Positions 21,789 through 34,208 are shown, counted from the first letter of the stretch. The stretch is 64,000 bases of DNA from Euphorbia lathyris (GCF_963576675.1 NC_088913.1:17497001-17561000), one strand, 5' to 3'. The notes: generated by a model from the letters alone, not told the origin. Numbers and translations are program-made.

Positions 21789-22440
21789 ATTAAGAATTGA
21801 AAGTTTTAGATTTACCTCTTTCTTGTATAATGGAGGACAAATTTAGGATGATTCTTTAGGAGAAAAAATAGAGGTTTCTTCCTTTCCATCGAGTTCCTCT
21901 TTGTAATCTTTCCATCTCTTCTTGCTCCAAGTTCTCTATTGTCTTTCTTATCATCTCGGTATACTCAAACTTTGTCTCCCTTGTATCAGCTTCAAGGCAC
22001 TCTTTTAAGGCTTGTGAAAAAATCGGTTGGATGATTGTCGAAGAAGTCTCCGTTAGGAAAACGATCGACTCTGATACCAACTATTACAGATCGGTTTCAG
22101 ATGAGTTGATTTTAATCCTAAATCAACAAAGAAAGTTCTTCTCTAGCTAAAGTAAAAGGAATTATTCCTGGATTTTACGGACTAAACCGTAGAAAATCAT
22201 AGATCTCCAATTGTTGAAGGTTGAAGCCTTAACACAAAGAAGAAGATATTAATTTGGATTGATTAAAAGTTGAATATCCTTACAAAGAGGGAGGCTTATA
22301 TAGCTCTCTCAAATTAAAAGACAAAAGACTAAAATAATAGTGAGTGATAGAGGTAGAATGGGAAGGAAGAATCTAATAGAGGGTGATGGGGTTCCAATAG
22401 CAAACAGCAAACCATAACGGTAAACAACAAACAATAGGTA
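21299..22440 (-). mobile_element. Remnant LTR retrotransposon of unknown lineage (host of Athila B)
   Basis: On the minus strand, LTR-like sequence from about 22440 contains TATATAA (22303-22297). It is followed at 22080-22063 by the primer-site motif TTGGTATCAGAGTCGATC, which matches initiator tRNA-Met. Frames downstream are 22080-21856 and 21788-21300, ending at the Athila B LTR. LTR start and element family are uncertain. Confidence 0.5.
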
Positions 22441-24188
22441 ATATAAACGGACCCTAAAAGTGGCTAGAAATCTAACCAACGAAATCGCTCAATTGAAATT
22501 AGATCAACCGATTCACGGTTAATCTAGTCGATTTGAGTGGCTCTTGCCGTTTTCAAAGGCTAAAAATTCTAACCATTTCTGACCTAGAATGTGACTGATT
22601 CTGGTTGAATTCGGCTTGACTCAGCCAGTCTGATCTGGGTTTGACAACAATTGCTTAAATCACATTCAATATGTTAATATATTACTCTAAGCAAGTTTAA
22701 TGTTTCAATATATTAACACTTAAATTAATTGAGTTGATTAGATCGGCCGTGTCTGACAACTATCTGGAGCTAACAATGCTTAAATTAATTTTAAAAGAAT
22801 GATATATTACTTAAAACAAATTTGATTCATTTCAAATAAATTCAGATAATTCTAAATTTAGGAGTAAATTTATTCTTTTTGGATTAAATTTAAGAGAGCA
22901 TTAATGTATTAAGTTTTTATAATACATAGTCAATTTAATGCATTATTGAACTTATTTTTTTTTGATGAAAAATATATTGTATTAAACATCAGAATGAGCA
23001 CAAAGTACATAAAACAAAGGCAGAGTCTTAACCCAAAGAAAAAAGTATCCACCACAACTACAAAAAAAAACTCAACACCTTATAAAAAGGAACTGACCCA
23101 AGCTACAGCAGCATAGAAAAAACCCAGCAACACCTTATCAAATTCATTGTTGATTTCAGTTGTGAAGAATTCTGACTGTTTAAGCAAACCGATCTAGTTT
23201 CGAAACTTTATGGATATAAAAAACATCCTTTAAAAAGGAGATATTCTACAATGATCCTGGGCTAAACTCGTTCGGATCATTTAGATATTGCCACATCAGC
23301 ACATATACTACCGTGGCAATATCTGAATTGTTCTGCGCTACTCTAAATTGGAAATTGAACCCGATCATACCTTGGTAAAAAGAGTAAAATCATTATTTAT
23401 GGGAAAGAAATCTTGCCAACTAATTAGAACACGTAATTAGATCAAAGGGAATTCTCAATTAAGTAAATTAATAAATCTATGATATGTTCTTTCTAGCAAA
23501 ATTAATATATTTATTTCCTTATGATCTGTTTGGATTTTGGATTCCATATTTCTTCACTTCCTATTTTGCTTTGGATTTTTTTTATTATTATACCGTGTAC
23601 TTTATATTTCGTTATATGAAATATATACCTGTCTTTATATTTGTTTCCATATTAACCAAAATAGAATTTATAGTAACAAAATTAATGATTTGATTTTTTG
23701 GGGGTAATGTTTTCCTATATAAATATGTTTATTTGGATGTAATATTTCTACCAACAAATTTAATTTCAGGCTTCTACTCTTCTTCTCTGCAAATCCTCCT
23801 GGTTAGGCTTGTTCACTGATATTTTCATACATCTGTAATTAGTTTAATTTTTTCATATTTTAGTCTCATGAATTTTATATTATATATTTTTAATTTAATT
23901 TTATATCATATCATATAGAAAAATCAAATAAAATTTATAAGCAATAGAAAATAGCACAGGCCATCAATCTAGTTTTTTTTATTATTATTATTCCTCTATT
24001 TTTTTTATATATATAAAATTGGATCCAATATAACATTTAAATCAACATAGGCAGAAGTATTTTTCAGGATAATAAACTTAAAATACCGCAATATTATTAT
24101 TTTGGTTTATATATATTTGATGAATGACTTATTTGGGTTTCAGAGTTCCTTTATTATAAAACTGAAGATTGAAGAAAAAATCAAAATT
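22441..24188 (+). other. Upstream region of the first xylanase copy
   Basis: No gene. Blocks at 22460-22940 and 23140-24180 recur before the second xylanase copy (30680-31460 and 34500-35700), marking the duplicated unit. A poly-T-led insert at about 22954-23139 is absent from the second copy and resembles a short non-LTR retroelement 3' end on the minus strand. TATA-like sequences abound, so the promoter cannot be pinned. Confidence 0.5.
22954..23139 (-). mobile_element. Short non-LTR retroelement-like insertion
   Basis: It begins with a T run on the plus strand (a poly-A tail on the minus strand) and interrupts sequence that is continuous in the homologous block at 34530-34620. Length is about 185 bp. 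No frame is seen. Family unknown. Confidence 0.35.
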
Positions 24189-27042
24189 ATGGTTCAGCTG
24201 TCATTTTGGTTAACACTAACAGTGTTTCTATTAGGTTTGTATTTCTTTTTTTCTAGTTTCTGATTAATTAGTTTTTATTTTTTACATTTTATATTACTTT
24301 TAGAAAGTAAATCAAAGTTATATATATTTCAGGAAATATATATGCTAATGCTTTGTCGTATGATTACTCGGCTTCAATTGAGGTATAATTAAGTATCCGT
24401 TTTTCTCCTTTTATAGCTAATTTTTATTATAGTACTCTAACCAGTAGATATAAAAGTGTTCGGTAAAAATTAACATATTACTATTTGAATTTACAGTGTT
24501 TGAAAAGCCCTCAGAAACCCCAATATAATGGAGGAATAATTGCAAACCCAGAACTGAATAATGGATCCAAAGGATGGTATTCATTTGGGTATGCTAAAAT
24601 AGAGCATAGAGAATTAAAAGGGAACAAATTCATAGTAGCTCATAGCAGGTCTAATCCACATGGAAGTGTATCACAAAGTGTTTACTTAGACAAGAACAAG
24701 ATCTACACTTTCTCTGGTACTTAACTTAATTTAATGATTATCAAATCAATTAGTGGTTAATTGCAACATTAATTAATTAATTGAATTGTAAATGCAGCTT
24801 GGATACAAGTGAGTGAGGGAAGTAATGATGTTCCAGTGACAGCAATTTTCAAGACAAAAAATGGGTATGAAAATGCAGGTGCAGTTGTTGCTCAATCTAA
24901 TTGTTGGTCTATGCTTAAAGGTGGACTCACTGTTGATACTTCTGGCCCTGCTCATCTCTATTTTAAGGTAAAATTTGTGGTTTTGTACGTTTTTTTTCCT
25001 GTGTAGATAACCAGATTCATAACTCATACAAGTGTTTCGTTAACTAAAGATTTTGATCTGAATTCACTTGTTCAGAGCAATGACACAGCAGTGGAGATAT
25101 GGGTGGATAGCATCTCATTACAACCTTTCTCCGAAAAAGAATGGAAATCTCATCAAGATGAAAGCATTGAGAAGGTAATTAATCTACCTCACTGAATTTC
25201 ACATTCAATTATTAGTTAAAGGGGTGCTATCACCCCCTCGGAATCACTCTTGAAAAGGGTGGTTCCACCTTGCGTCCGCTTTGCGATCTCATCTATCGAT
25301 TTTGATCACATGAGCCTTAATGACTATGTAGTATTTGGTCATTCACTCGTTTATTTTTTAGGGTGGAGATTCAAAACATGTCAAGGCTTATATTTAATAA
25401 GTCTAAATCTAACGGGGAATAACCAAATTCATTTGGTAATTAAGGTACATAAGAGCTGCGGATTGCACTCTACACTCTTAGCAAATCGGCTAGACATACT
25501 CTCTTTTTTGGTCCAGTCATTTTGGCATTGACATGACACAAAAAATTTACATCCAATGCACACGGGCTGTGCTTGTGATCAGGGGAAAGGGACACGGATC
25601 ATAGAGGGTCCATCTTAGGGGAAATAGAAAAAAATAATATTTACCGACGAACATTGCTGTCGTTAAATATATAATATTTATCAGTAATTTCACTCTATTA
25701 AAGTTTGAACGGATTTGACATCACCGACAGAATCTCCGACGAACCTATTTGATACTTGGATAAAAAAAAATCTGTAGTTTTTAACATATTTTCGTCCGAA
25801 TATTTTGTTCTAGCTCTGACATTGCTTATGATCTCAAACTTGGCAGAACCGAAAGGCGAAAGTAAGAATCCAAGCTGTTGACAAGCAAGGAAACCCTATA
25901 CCCCATGCCAATATCTCCATAATACAGAAGAAAGTCCGTTTCCCATTTGGTTGTGCAATCAACAAGAACATCCTCAACAATCCAGCCTACCAAGCCTGGT
26001 TCACTTCAAGATTCACCGTAACAGTTTTCGAAAACGAAATGAAATGGTACAGCACAGAATACAGTAGAGGAAAAATAGACTACTCAGTCTCAGATGCTCT
26101 AGTCCAGTTTGCCAAGAAGCACAACATAGCGGTTCGCGGCCACAACGTTTTATGGAACGATCCTCACTACCAGCCCGAATGGGTGAAATCCCTTTCGCCT
26201 GCCGATCTTAACAAGGCAGTAAGGAATAGGGTGAATTCTATTATGTCAAAGTATAGAGGGCAACTTATTGGTTGGGATGTTGTTAATGAAAATTTGCATT
26301 TTAACTTCCTTGAAAGCAAGTTAGGAGCAGATGCTTCTTCAGTTTTTTACAACTTGGCTGGAAAAGCCGACGGAGCAACGACATTGTTTTTGAATGAGTT
26401 TAATACTATTGAAGAAAGGGGAGATGGTGCTGCTTCTCCAAAAAATTACCTCAACAAGGTGAAAAGTATTCAGAGATATTCTGGTAATGGAAATTTGAAG
26501 CTGGCTATTGGATTAGAAGGTCATTGATACACTTGCTGCTGCAAATTTGCCTATTTGGATCACAGAAGTAGATGTCAAAAGTGGAGGCAAACAGGTAATC
26601 ATATTAAAAAAATTTAGGGTTAGGGTTAGGGTTTGGGGTCGGATTTGATAATTAAATTAAAGATAAATGTGTTGATTTGCAGGCACAATTCTTGGAGCAG
26701 ATTCTGAGAGAAGTTCATAGCCATCCAAAAGTAGCAGGAATTGTAATTTGGGCAGCATGGAGTCCACAAGGATGTTATAGAATGTGTTTGACTGATAATA
26801 ATTTTAAGAATCTTCCAACTGGGAATGTTGTTGATAAGCTTTTGAATCAATGGGGAGGTGTTAAGGAGCTGTTTGGATCAACTGATTTAAATGGATTCTT
26901 TGAAGCTTCTTTATCCCATGGAGATTACCATGTCAAAATTGATCATCCCTTGGCAAATTCTTCCTTGGTTCAGCAGCTTAATTTGGACTCATCAATTGAT
27001 AATAATCATCAACAAGAACTTCTTCTGCAATTCACAGCTTGA
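24189..27042 (+). pseudogene. GH10 endo-1,4-beta-xylanase, first tandem copy, disrupted
   Basis: Seven exons align with the downstream copy: 24189-24234, 24333-24382, 24497-24716, 24798-24967, 25076-25174, 25847-26594 and 26683-27042, all with GT-AG introns. The predicted N-terminus is a signal peptide (MVQLSFWLTLTVFLLG). A CBM22-like module and GH10 barrel follow, with the acid/base Glu in GWDVVNE. Exon 6 is 748 nt instead of 786: a 38-bp deletion with CATT at both edges shifts the frame to an immediate TGA (26525-26527). The product would stop near 421 residues, before the nucleophile Glu of ITEVDV. Other exons remain open, so loss is recent or the truncated form is tolerated. Confidence 0.9.
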
Positions 27043-27369
27043 TTAGTTTTTATTTTGTGAGATACTATTGTATGATGCCTATAATATGGTATTAGGGTTT
27101 GAAATTATCTTCAAATTAACTTTTAAATGAAATTTGAACTTATATGAGAAAGTTTATGACCCCTTTAACTTTTAGAATGCTGGATTAGTCTCTTTAAGGT
27201 ACTTAAATGATATGATTAACTCTTTTAAGCGGCAAGCAAGCAAGTGAAAATTGGCCACATCACTTTATATAAGTTAAAAAAGTTGCCAACCGTATCTCTT
27301 TAAACAAGTTTAAGAAGTCTATAGATTACTTTCAGCAAATTTAGAGTGAATACTGGTATAATACTTCCT

Positions 27370-27840
27370 TTCGTATATCAACTAGCTCTACTCCATTCAA
27401 AACCGTCTATGGAAGAGAGGCTCCTTCAGTCTTATAGTTTGTTCCAGGGGAAATCCGTGTGGAGGCTGTGGCTTGTTAACTGGCAGACAGGGATAAGGCC
27501 CTTGTGCAGCTCAATGCATTTGTTGTAACGACCCGGTCCGGAGAGGGTGGCGCCGGGGTAGAAGATCTGAGCAAGGAGCGGCCCTAAGGGACGGTGATGG
27601 GGGGCAGGAAATTGAATCCCACATCGGAAATGGAGAGGGAGTGATTGGGGCTTATTAGTAAGTTGTGAATCCAATACATGCAGACGCGTTTTAAAGCCGT
27701 GAGGCCCAATGTGTTGGATTTGGACCAAAGTGGACAATATCTACAATGGTATTGAACGAGGGTGTTACATTTGTTGTGTGCTCAGTCCAAAATGAAAGCT
27801 TCCATTGACAAATATAGGCGAATTAGTGCCCCTTAATGGA
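27370..27840 (+). pseudogene. Ty3-gypsy integrase C-terminus remnant
   Basis: The sequence encodes TPFKTVYGREAPS, then PGEIRVEAVAC and LADRDKALVQL, and in a shifted frame SKMKASIDKYRR, a pattern of gypsy integrase C-termini. It has stop codons and at least one frameshift and is split by the solo LTR at 27524-27769. The rest of the element is not seen. Confidence 0.6.
27524..27769. mobile_element. Solo LTR, 246 bp (TRIM-like)
   Basis: The unit begins TGTAACGACC, ends GGTGTTACA and is flanked by TTTGT on both sides (27519-27523 and 27770-27774). It contains AATCCCACATCGG and GACGCGTTTTAAAGCCGTGAGG and GGACAATATCT, words found in a very common plant short-LTR family. The family name was not verified. 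No internal region is present. Confidence 0.75.
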
Positions 27841-29529
27841 CAATCTAAGAGAAGGCTACTCCGTCAAGAAGAGCTTCCATGTCATGGAAGATCCCCAATT
27901 CATATTTAAACATATATATTGTAATCTCACATTTCTCGGTCCATAATACACATATCCCAATGTGCATTGAAGTCCTCAATTTGATATTGAAACCTAATTA
28001 TTTATATGTTACTGGTGGGGGTAAATGTAATTTTTACATTTATTTACATTTTTACCATAGGTTACAATTATAACCTAAGTTTGTCAATTTTTACATTTAT
28101 TCACATTCAAACCATAGGTTATAATTATAACCTATAGTTTGTCATTTTTATTATTTTAGTGTAAAAAAAAAGGAAATAAAAAGAAAAATAAAAGAAATAC
28201 AAAAAAAGAAATAAAAAATAAAGAGTCAAAAGAAGATAAGAATGTGGGTTAGTGGGTGACAAATTGGAAAATGCCACTAAACTAACTTCTAAGTGCAGGA
28301 AAATCCGAAATAGGTTACTGTCCACTTTTGATTAAATTATTCGGGGAGCTAAACGTTCAAGAACTTTAGAAGTGAGCTCGGATCCAGAAAATAGACGTCC
28401 CCAGCTTTCTGGATCCATCTTCAGCAGCATCATAGGACGAACACAGAGAGAGCAGAAATTTTCCAAAGTCAGCTGCATAAACACAATGCAATTTCGGGTC
28501 AAACTACACAAGCCAAGTTGAGGCCTAAAAACAAGGAAGCACTACTCCATTTTGTTCAAAGTGGAATCGTGGCATGAGTAGTGGGTAAGTGTGTGCTTAG
28601 TGGGTGTAAATCTCTCCTATAATCAACAACAAACAATCAATCAAATACAACAAACACAACACATATCAATACAATTCTCAAATATATTCAGCCTATTCAC
28701 ATCTTTCTAGCCAAATTCGGTCCCAATTCGGTCTATATTCATCACTAAACACAATTCTCAAGCTTCCGAGTCAATTCCAATCATTAAATCCTTGATTCTT
28801 ATCATCAATTTTAGCTACAATCGATATCTCAAACTTTTGTTCATCAATTTGAACATCAATTTACAACAGCCTCCTTTGTCCGATTTTAGCCACTAAAATC
28901 GTCCCTCTCGGTCCCTGATTCGGTATAATTTGCTCTTTTCCGACCAAACACAAATCCTATACGTGTTTTCCTACTCAAATTCACATCCAAAATCTCAATT
29001 TCTTAGCCAAAATATCAATCTTATCACAACAATTCCAATTTCCAAATACTCAAGTTCAATCAGTTAAACCCACTAAACACGCATCTTACTCAAGTCAAGC
29101 ATCGGTCTCGGGATAACGACCTCAAGAAGACACAACGTTTCAACGCGACGCTTCGACGCAACGGCCCACCGCTTCGGTTAATTTATTTCAATTGTTCATT
29201 TCAATCTCAATTACAATTATTATTATTGCTTTTGACATTGTGGATATTAAATTTGCTATTTGTCTTGGCTGTAATTATTCCTATTCGGTTTATTGTAACC
29301 CAAAACTCTTATTTTAAAGTAAATATAAAAGAAAAATTTCAAAACTCTGGTGTTTGCTTTGTTATATTTATATTTTTAATTACTGAAAACTATTGGTCCA
29401 ATTCTAGTTAAAGTTGTGCTGACGGCAACTAGGAACTCATGGAAACATTTTCACAATCCTTGCTTTTCCCGTAAAATTGTTTGATTATTAGTCATTTTTC
29501 CATTAGACACAGGCGCATATCTATAAAAA
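27841..29529 (+). other. Spacer without recognised gene
   Basis: An AT-rich stretch. A 57-bp unit holding the palindrome ATAGGTTATAATTATAACC occurs twice in tandem at about 28033-28147. Around 28320-29180 the sequence resembles a decayed retroelement leader or LTR with CAAT-rich repeats, but no termini, frame or target duplication could be set. Confidence 0.35.
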
Positions 29530-30240
29530 CTGTTTTTTTAATAGGAAATGCTAAAATTTCATTAAAAGATAAGATTGATAGTACATGATGACAATAGTAA
29601 GGAGTAAAACCTCACAGACATATAGGCTAAGCCTAATACAAGATCCACAAGGGCAAGAAAAAGACTACGAAGAGCAAAAAAAGACCATTAAAGGTACAAC
29701 TAAAATAGAAAAACGTTGAAGCATATATTTATCGTAACCCCAGATACGCAGCAGAACAACCGTAGTCCAATCTTTATGCTTTGAACCATTTTGAAACTTC
29801 GGATCTATGTCTCTTCTTTTGCAACCACGTAGATCCAGTGATCTACGGATAAGATCTACCTTTTCTGCACTTGCTACAACAGAAAAGGTTACAAAAGCAA
29901 AAATCTTAACCAACAGATGTACTTCAAACGGATCCAGAGATCGGATATAATATAGATCCAACTAAAGTAAACTGATACACACCAAAAGAAAAACAACCAA
30001 CACACAGAAAAAACAAAAACAGGGGGAGGAGGAAGAAGGAAGACAAGCTTCCTTCTTCTTCCTCAACTTAATAGAGACAACTTAAGCTTTGTTGTGGGGA
30101 AGATGAAGAAGAGGAGGAAAAACTGATATTTTCCGGAAAGAAGGAGGAGAAGAGAAAGGAGAGGGCGTGGGCGACGGCTGAAAAGCAAGGAGAGAAGGTG
30201 ATAAGGTTAGAGAGAAGGGAGACCTTCTCTCTCTATTGTA
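29530..30240 (-). repeat. Repeat family copy 1 (non-LTR-like)
   Basis: It is homologous to 40430-41040 and lies in the same orientation. It starts after a T run on the plus strand, ends in a GA-rich block, and includes the shared words TGATCTACGGATAA and AGGAGGAAGAAGG. Minus-strand frames in both copies share RSL-PFE and IRRS--LRG, but a coding role is uncertain. It may be the 3' end of a LINE or SINE. Confidence 0.45.
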
Positions 30241-30544
30241 TCTTTTTTAAAATTAATTGTATAAAAACTGTTTTCTTAAACGTAGAATGAGAACCTAATT
30301 CTCTGTCACGTCCGCATTTTTCCACACAAGTCAAGATTGTAAAGGGAATATTTTTGTTACTCAAAAATATCGCCAACAGTTACATTCATTATTTACTAAT
30401 TTACCATTCTAGGTTAAACTTTTTATTTTTAGCAGACTTGTATCTCTTTGTTTCTAGGATGTTTCACTCAAAGAGAACAAAAAGTTAGTTTGTTTATTAA
30501 AAACAAAAAAAACATTAGCTTGTGCGTCTTCTTATTATTTGAAT

Positions 30545-31460
30545 CGTTTCGAACAGTGGCTGTACCGATTGAATTGAGGTTAATATATTATTTTAAGCAA
30601 GTTTGATTGTTCAATATATTAACGCTCTCCTAAACTTAATCCCCTAGTATACAAGTTTATTTATTTTAGTAAAGTAAGGTGGCTGGAAATCTAACCAGAC
30701 GAAATCACTCAATCAAAACTAAACCAATCGAAACGGTTATTTTGGCTGGTTTGAGTGGTTCTGACCCATATTTTAAAGCTAAAAATTCTAACCATTTTTG
30801 ACTTGGAATGTGGCTACCAGACGGCACATATGTGGATGTCATGTGTCGTTTCTAGATTTGAGTTGAGTCATGCTCACGTGTCACTCATGTCATCATTGAT
30901 GTGTTTTAATTATTAAAATCACCGGAGTGACCTAATTGAGACAAAACTCAAAGTTGAGTTATTTTATTAAGACAAATTAAAGTTGAGTGACCATTTTGAG
31001 ACAACCATATAAATTCAGTGACCAACGGTACATCTAACCGTATTAATGCTCCCTAAACTTAATTCCTTAGCATACAATTTTGTTTAGTAAAAGTGGTTTT
31101 CAATCTAACCAAACCGCTCAACCAGAATTGAGTCAATCGATTTACAATTAATCCGGTCGATTCGATTGGTTCTGGCTGATTTTCAAAGTCTATAAATTGT
31201 AACCATCTCCGATCTAGAAATGCGACTATTTCAGATTGAATTGAGTTGACATGATCGGTCGATCAGACAACTATTTGAAGCTAACAACGTTTAAATTAAT
31301 TTTAAGAGACTAATATATCACTAGAAACAAATTTGAGGGTTGAATTAATTATTTTAAATAAATTCAGGTTTATTAAGATAATTCTACATTTAGGAGTCAA
31401 TTATTTTTTTGGATTAAATTTAAGGGAGCATTAATATATTATGTTTTTACAAGGCTTAAT
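30545..31460 (+). repeat. Upstream block of the duplication, two diverged sub-copies
   Basis: Sequence near 30560-30830 and again near 31080-31450 resembles 22440-22930 before the first xylanase. Shared words include AATCTAACCA, GGTTCTGGC-like and CAATATATTAAC. It is probably an old repeat carried in the duplicated unit. No gene is seen. Confidence 0.45.
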
Positions 31461-31679
31461 GAATTTGTCCAAAATGTTTGATTGGTCTTTTGAATTTTCA
31501 AAACATCCCAATATAATTGAAAAAAATATACTTTAGTACATAATTGCTATTCGATAAAAAATGTCTTAAAAAAACTTCTAATGCTAAGTAGATCGACGAT
31601 TACGAGGTGGCAATTGACATCTACGATCTGTCATAGCGTGAAAACGATCTGATGCCTCTACCTATACTGCTTCCTTTTA

Positions 31680-32272
31680 GGGTTAAGGTGCAAAAATACC
31701 CATAACGTTTTGGGTCAGGAGCAATTTTACCTCTAACGTCTAAAATGGTGCAATTTTACACTTAATGTTTGTAGCCAAGAGCAATTTTACCCCTAACGTT
31801 GATAAATTGGATCAATTTCAGACACTATTATAAAATACAGTCATTTTTTTCTTTATTTTGCACCAATTGCATATCAATTTGTTCTAAAAAAAAGGATATA
31901 ATGTTTTTTTTGTAATTTAATAATAAAATTGGAGATTAATATTTATAAATTCAGTGAATTTTTTTGAATATTTTTGTCTAATTTGTACAAAAGACAGTAT
32001 ATTTTTAATATTTTTTCTTATTTTTTTCACATCCCAACATATGTTTGTGATTTGATACTAATAAAATAACGCATGTGTGAAGTGTATATGACAAGATTCA
32101 TGGCCGAGAAGACAGTTTGATGAATTATTTCTCAAATTGATCCAATTTATCAACGTTAGGTGTAAAATTGCTCTTGGCTTCCAACATTAGGGATAAAATT
32201 GCACCATTTTAGACGTTATGGGTAAAATTGCTCCTGACCCAAAACGTTAGGGGTATTTTTGCACCTTAACCC
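31680..32272. mobile_element. MITE with long inverted ends, Mutator-like
   Basis: The ends GGGTTAAGGTGCAAAAATAC and their reverse complement are paired over about 150 bp, with repeated AGCAATTTTACC motifs. Flanks TTCCTTTTA and TTCTTTTTA form a 9-bp duplication with one mismatch, as for Mutator-like elements. The 593-bp unit has no frame. Parts of the same family flank the Tat element at 41542-51178. Confidence 0.8.
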
Positions 32273-32608
32273 TTCTTTTTATATCAAAAACCCACAAGGC
32301 AAAACAGCGACGTTTTGGACTTAATTTTTTTTTAATAAAATGGCCAGATACTCTTCTTAACTTGAGTAAAATGTAATCAATTAATCACTCGGTTGTAAAA
32401 AAAAGTAAGATGCGTGCGGAAGATGTGTCGCACAAGCCTTTAGGATGTTATTACGTAATTCACACAATGCATAATGCTTCCATCCTTTATGGCTAGCAGA
32501 TGTTATTCGTGAAGACGCTGGTCCTATTATCTAATAAAGTTGCAATTCTGGTTATAAGAAAAAAACAAAAAGAATATAAAAAATAAATGATAAAAGTAAT
32601 ACCATCTG

Positions 32609-34197
32609 TTTTTTTTTTTTTTTTTTTTGAGAAAGAACGATCACTTTTATTAAGAATAGAGATGAGATACATCGGAAGCAGCCACTGATCTCACAAAGGG
32701 AGGGGCTGAATCCCATAAACAAGGGTTAGGCCAGTTAAAAGAGGCCTTAGCTAAGGTATCTGTGACACAGTTGGCTTGTCGTTTCACGTGGGATATAGTA
32801 GCATTAGTGCGGAGGACAGACTTCGGCATCTGCGTATGATTTCTCCAATCTCAGAATAGTCTTGGGCGCAATTCTGGAATTTGTCCACGACGCCTTTGGC
32901 GTCCAACTCAACACGAACATTTTGCATATGTTCGTCCCGTATCCAGGTGAGGGCTTCGAGCAGGCAAGCAGCTTCCGCTATCATCGGAGGCCAGCGACCC
33001 ATGACAAATTTCGTCCGGTAGCCACGAACTCTCCCCAATCCATCACGATAGACCATTCCAAATCCCACACGGCCTCCCTGTGTATCAATTGATGCGTCAA
33101 GGTTTACTTTAAGCCAGCCAACCTGGGGGAAGCTCCACACAGCCCTCGTCCTGCAGCCTTGTTGCGAGCCCGTCGTCTCTACCATAGGCGAGAAACTCTG
33201 GTAATCTGCCCCAAAATTTAACGCGTACTGGACAGCCTGCCTTGCTGGTGCGATGCGCGAGTTCCATAAGCAGTTGTTTCGTTGGGACCAGATTTCCCAT
33301 AGGATGAGACAAAACTTCTCCCTTTCCTTTGTCGATTGCAGTTCGGTCATCTGAGCATTCATCCAGTCATCAAAGTTTTCAGCATCAGTCTGAACTAGAT
33401 TCATCCCACCTTCATGCCAACACTCAACAGCGTACCTGCAGTCAATAAACAAGTGGAGGCGATGTTCGCCAATCCACCCACATGTTGCGCATTCGATTGG
33501 AACCGGGATGCCACGGAGCATAAGTTTTTCTCGTGCTGGGAGAAAATCTGCACAGAGTTTCCACATGAATATCTTCACTTTTGGTGGGATATTAAGATGC
33601 CAAAAAATAGTCCACTCTCTTCTCGGCTCCTCCTGGTTACAGTCCAGCCACTGTGAGAACGCCAATCGATACCCTGAGCGAGCCGAATACTGGCCATTTT
33701 TCTCAAAGTTCCATATTAATCTGTTAGGTGCTGATCCGTACCCCACCGGTAATGACAATATATCGTTTACGTCCTCCTGCACAAAGATTCCAGCTAGTAG
33801 GTGAGAATTCCACCCGCCTTGTTCTTCATCACAGAGGTCAGTCACCGTGTAGTTTTCAAAACCAGGGGCAATTTCAGAGGTCGGTTTAAACAACGGCCTA
33901 TTCGGGATCCATGGATCGGTCCATATATTTATGCTTCTGCCATCCCCAATTCTCCATCTACACCCTTCAGCAATCGTAGATCTTGATTCCAAAATGCTCC
34001 TCCAAACTAGGCTTGGGTTACTCCCCAATATGAAGCCGTCCAGAATGTCCCCTCACGGAAATATTTTGCCTTAAGAACTCTACAGGATAGAGTAGTGGGA
34101 TTGGTAATCAGATTCCACGCTTGTTTTCTAAGTAATGCCAGATTGAAAGACGCCAGCTTAATAACAGGATTAATATGCTTAAAAAATAACAGTAATA
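32609..34197 (-). mobile_element. LINE (L1-type), 5' truncated
   Basis: On the minus strand it ends in a poly-A tail (the T run at 32609-32631) preceded by a TAATAAAAG signal near 32650. The coding part is the C-terminus of an ORF2. ATAAAAGTAAT at 32590-32600 and 34198-34208 may be the target duplication, though 8 bases separate it from the tail. It lies inside the upstream block of the second xylanase copy. Confidence 0.8.
32650..34168 (-). pseudogene. LINE ORF2 C-terminus: RT zinc-binding and RNase H
   Basis: Order on the minus strand: end of the RT (FNLALLRKQAWNL, VLKAKYF), the zinc-binding region (GSNPSLVWRSI, ATCGWIGEHRLHLFIDC), then RNase H with NLDAS, AEAACLLEAL and ELDAKGVV. Frameshifts near 34030 and 32808 interrupt it. 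After the second, the frame continues SHVKRQANCVTDTLA to TAA at 32652-32650. The largest open part is 34028-32784. Not functional. Confidence 0.85.
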
Positions 34198-34208
34198 ATA
34201 AAAGTAAT

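Noticed and set aside
26600..26640. TTAGGG-like run in intron 6 of the first xylanase, and a similar run at 39070-39110
   Set aside because: Only three or four units at homologous intron positions in both copies; an inherited intron repeat, not a telomere or interstitial telomeric block.
27524..27769. 5S-rRNA-containing Cassandra-type LTR
   Set aside because: No 5S-like internal control sequence is seen in the 246 bp.
33414..33986. Plus-strand frames over the LINE
   Set aside because: Antisense shadows of the RT/RNase H coding sequence.
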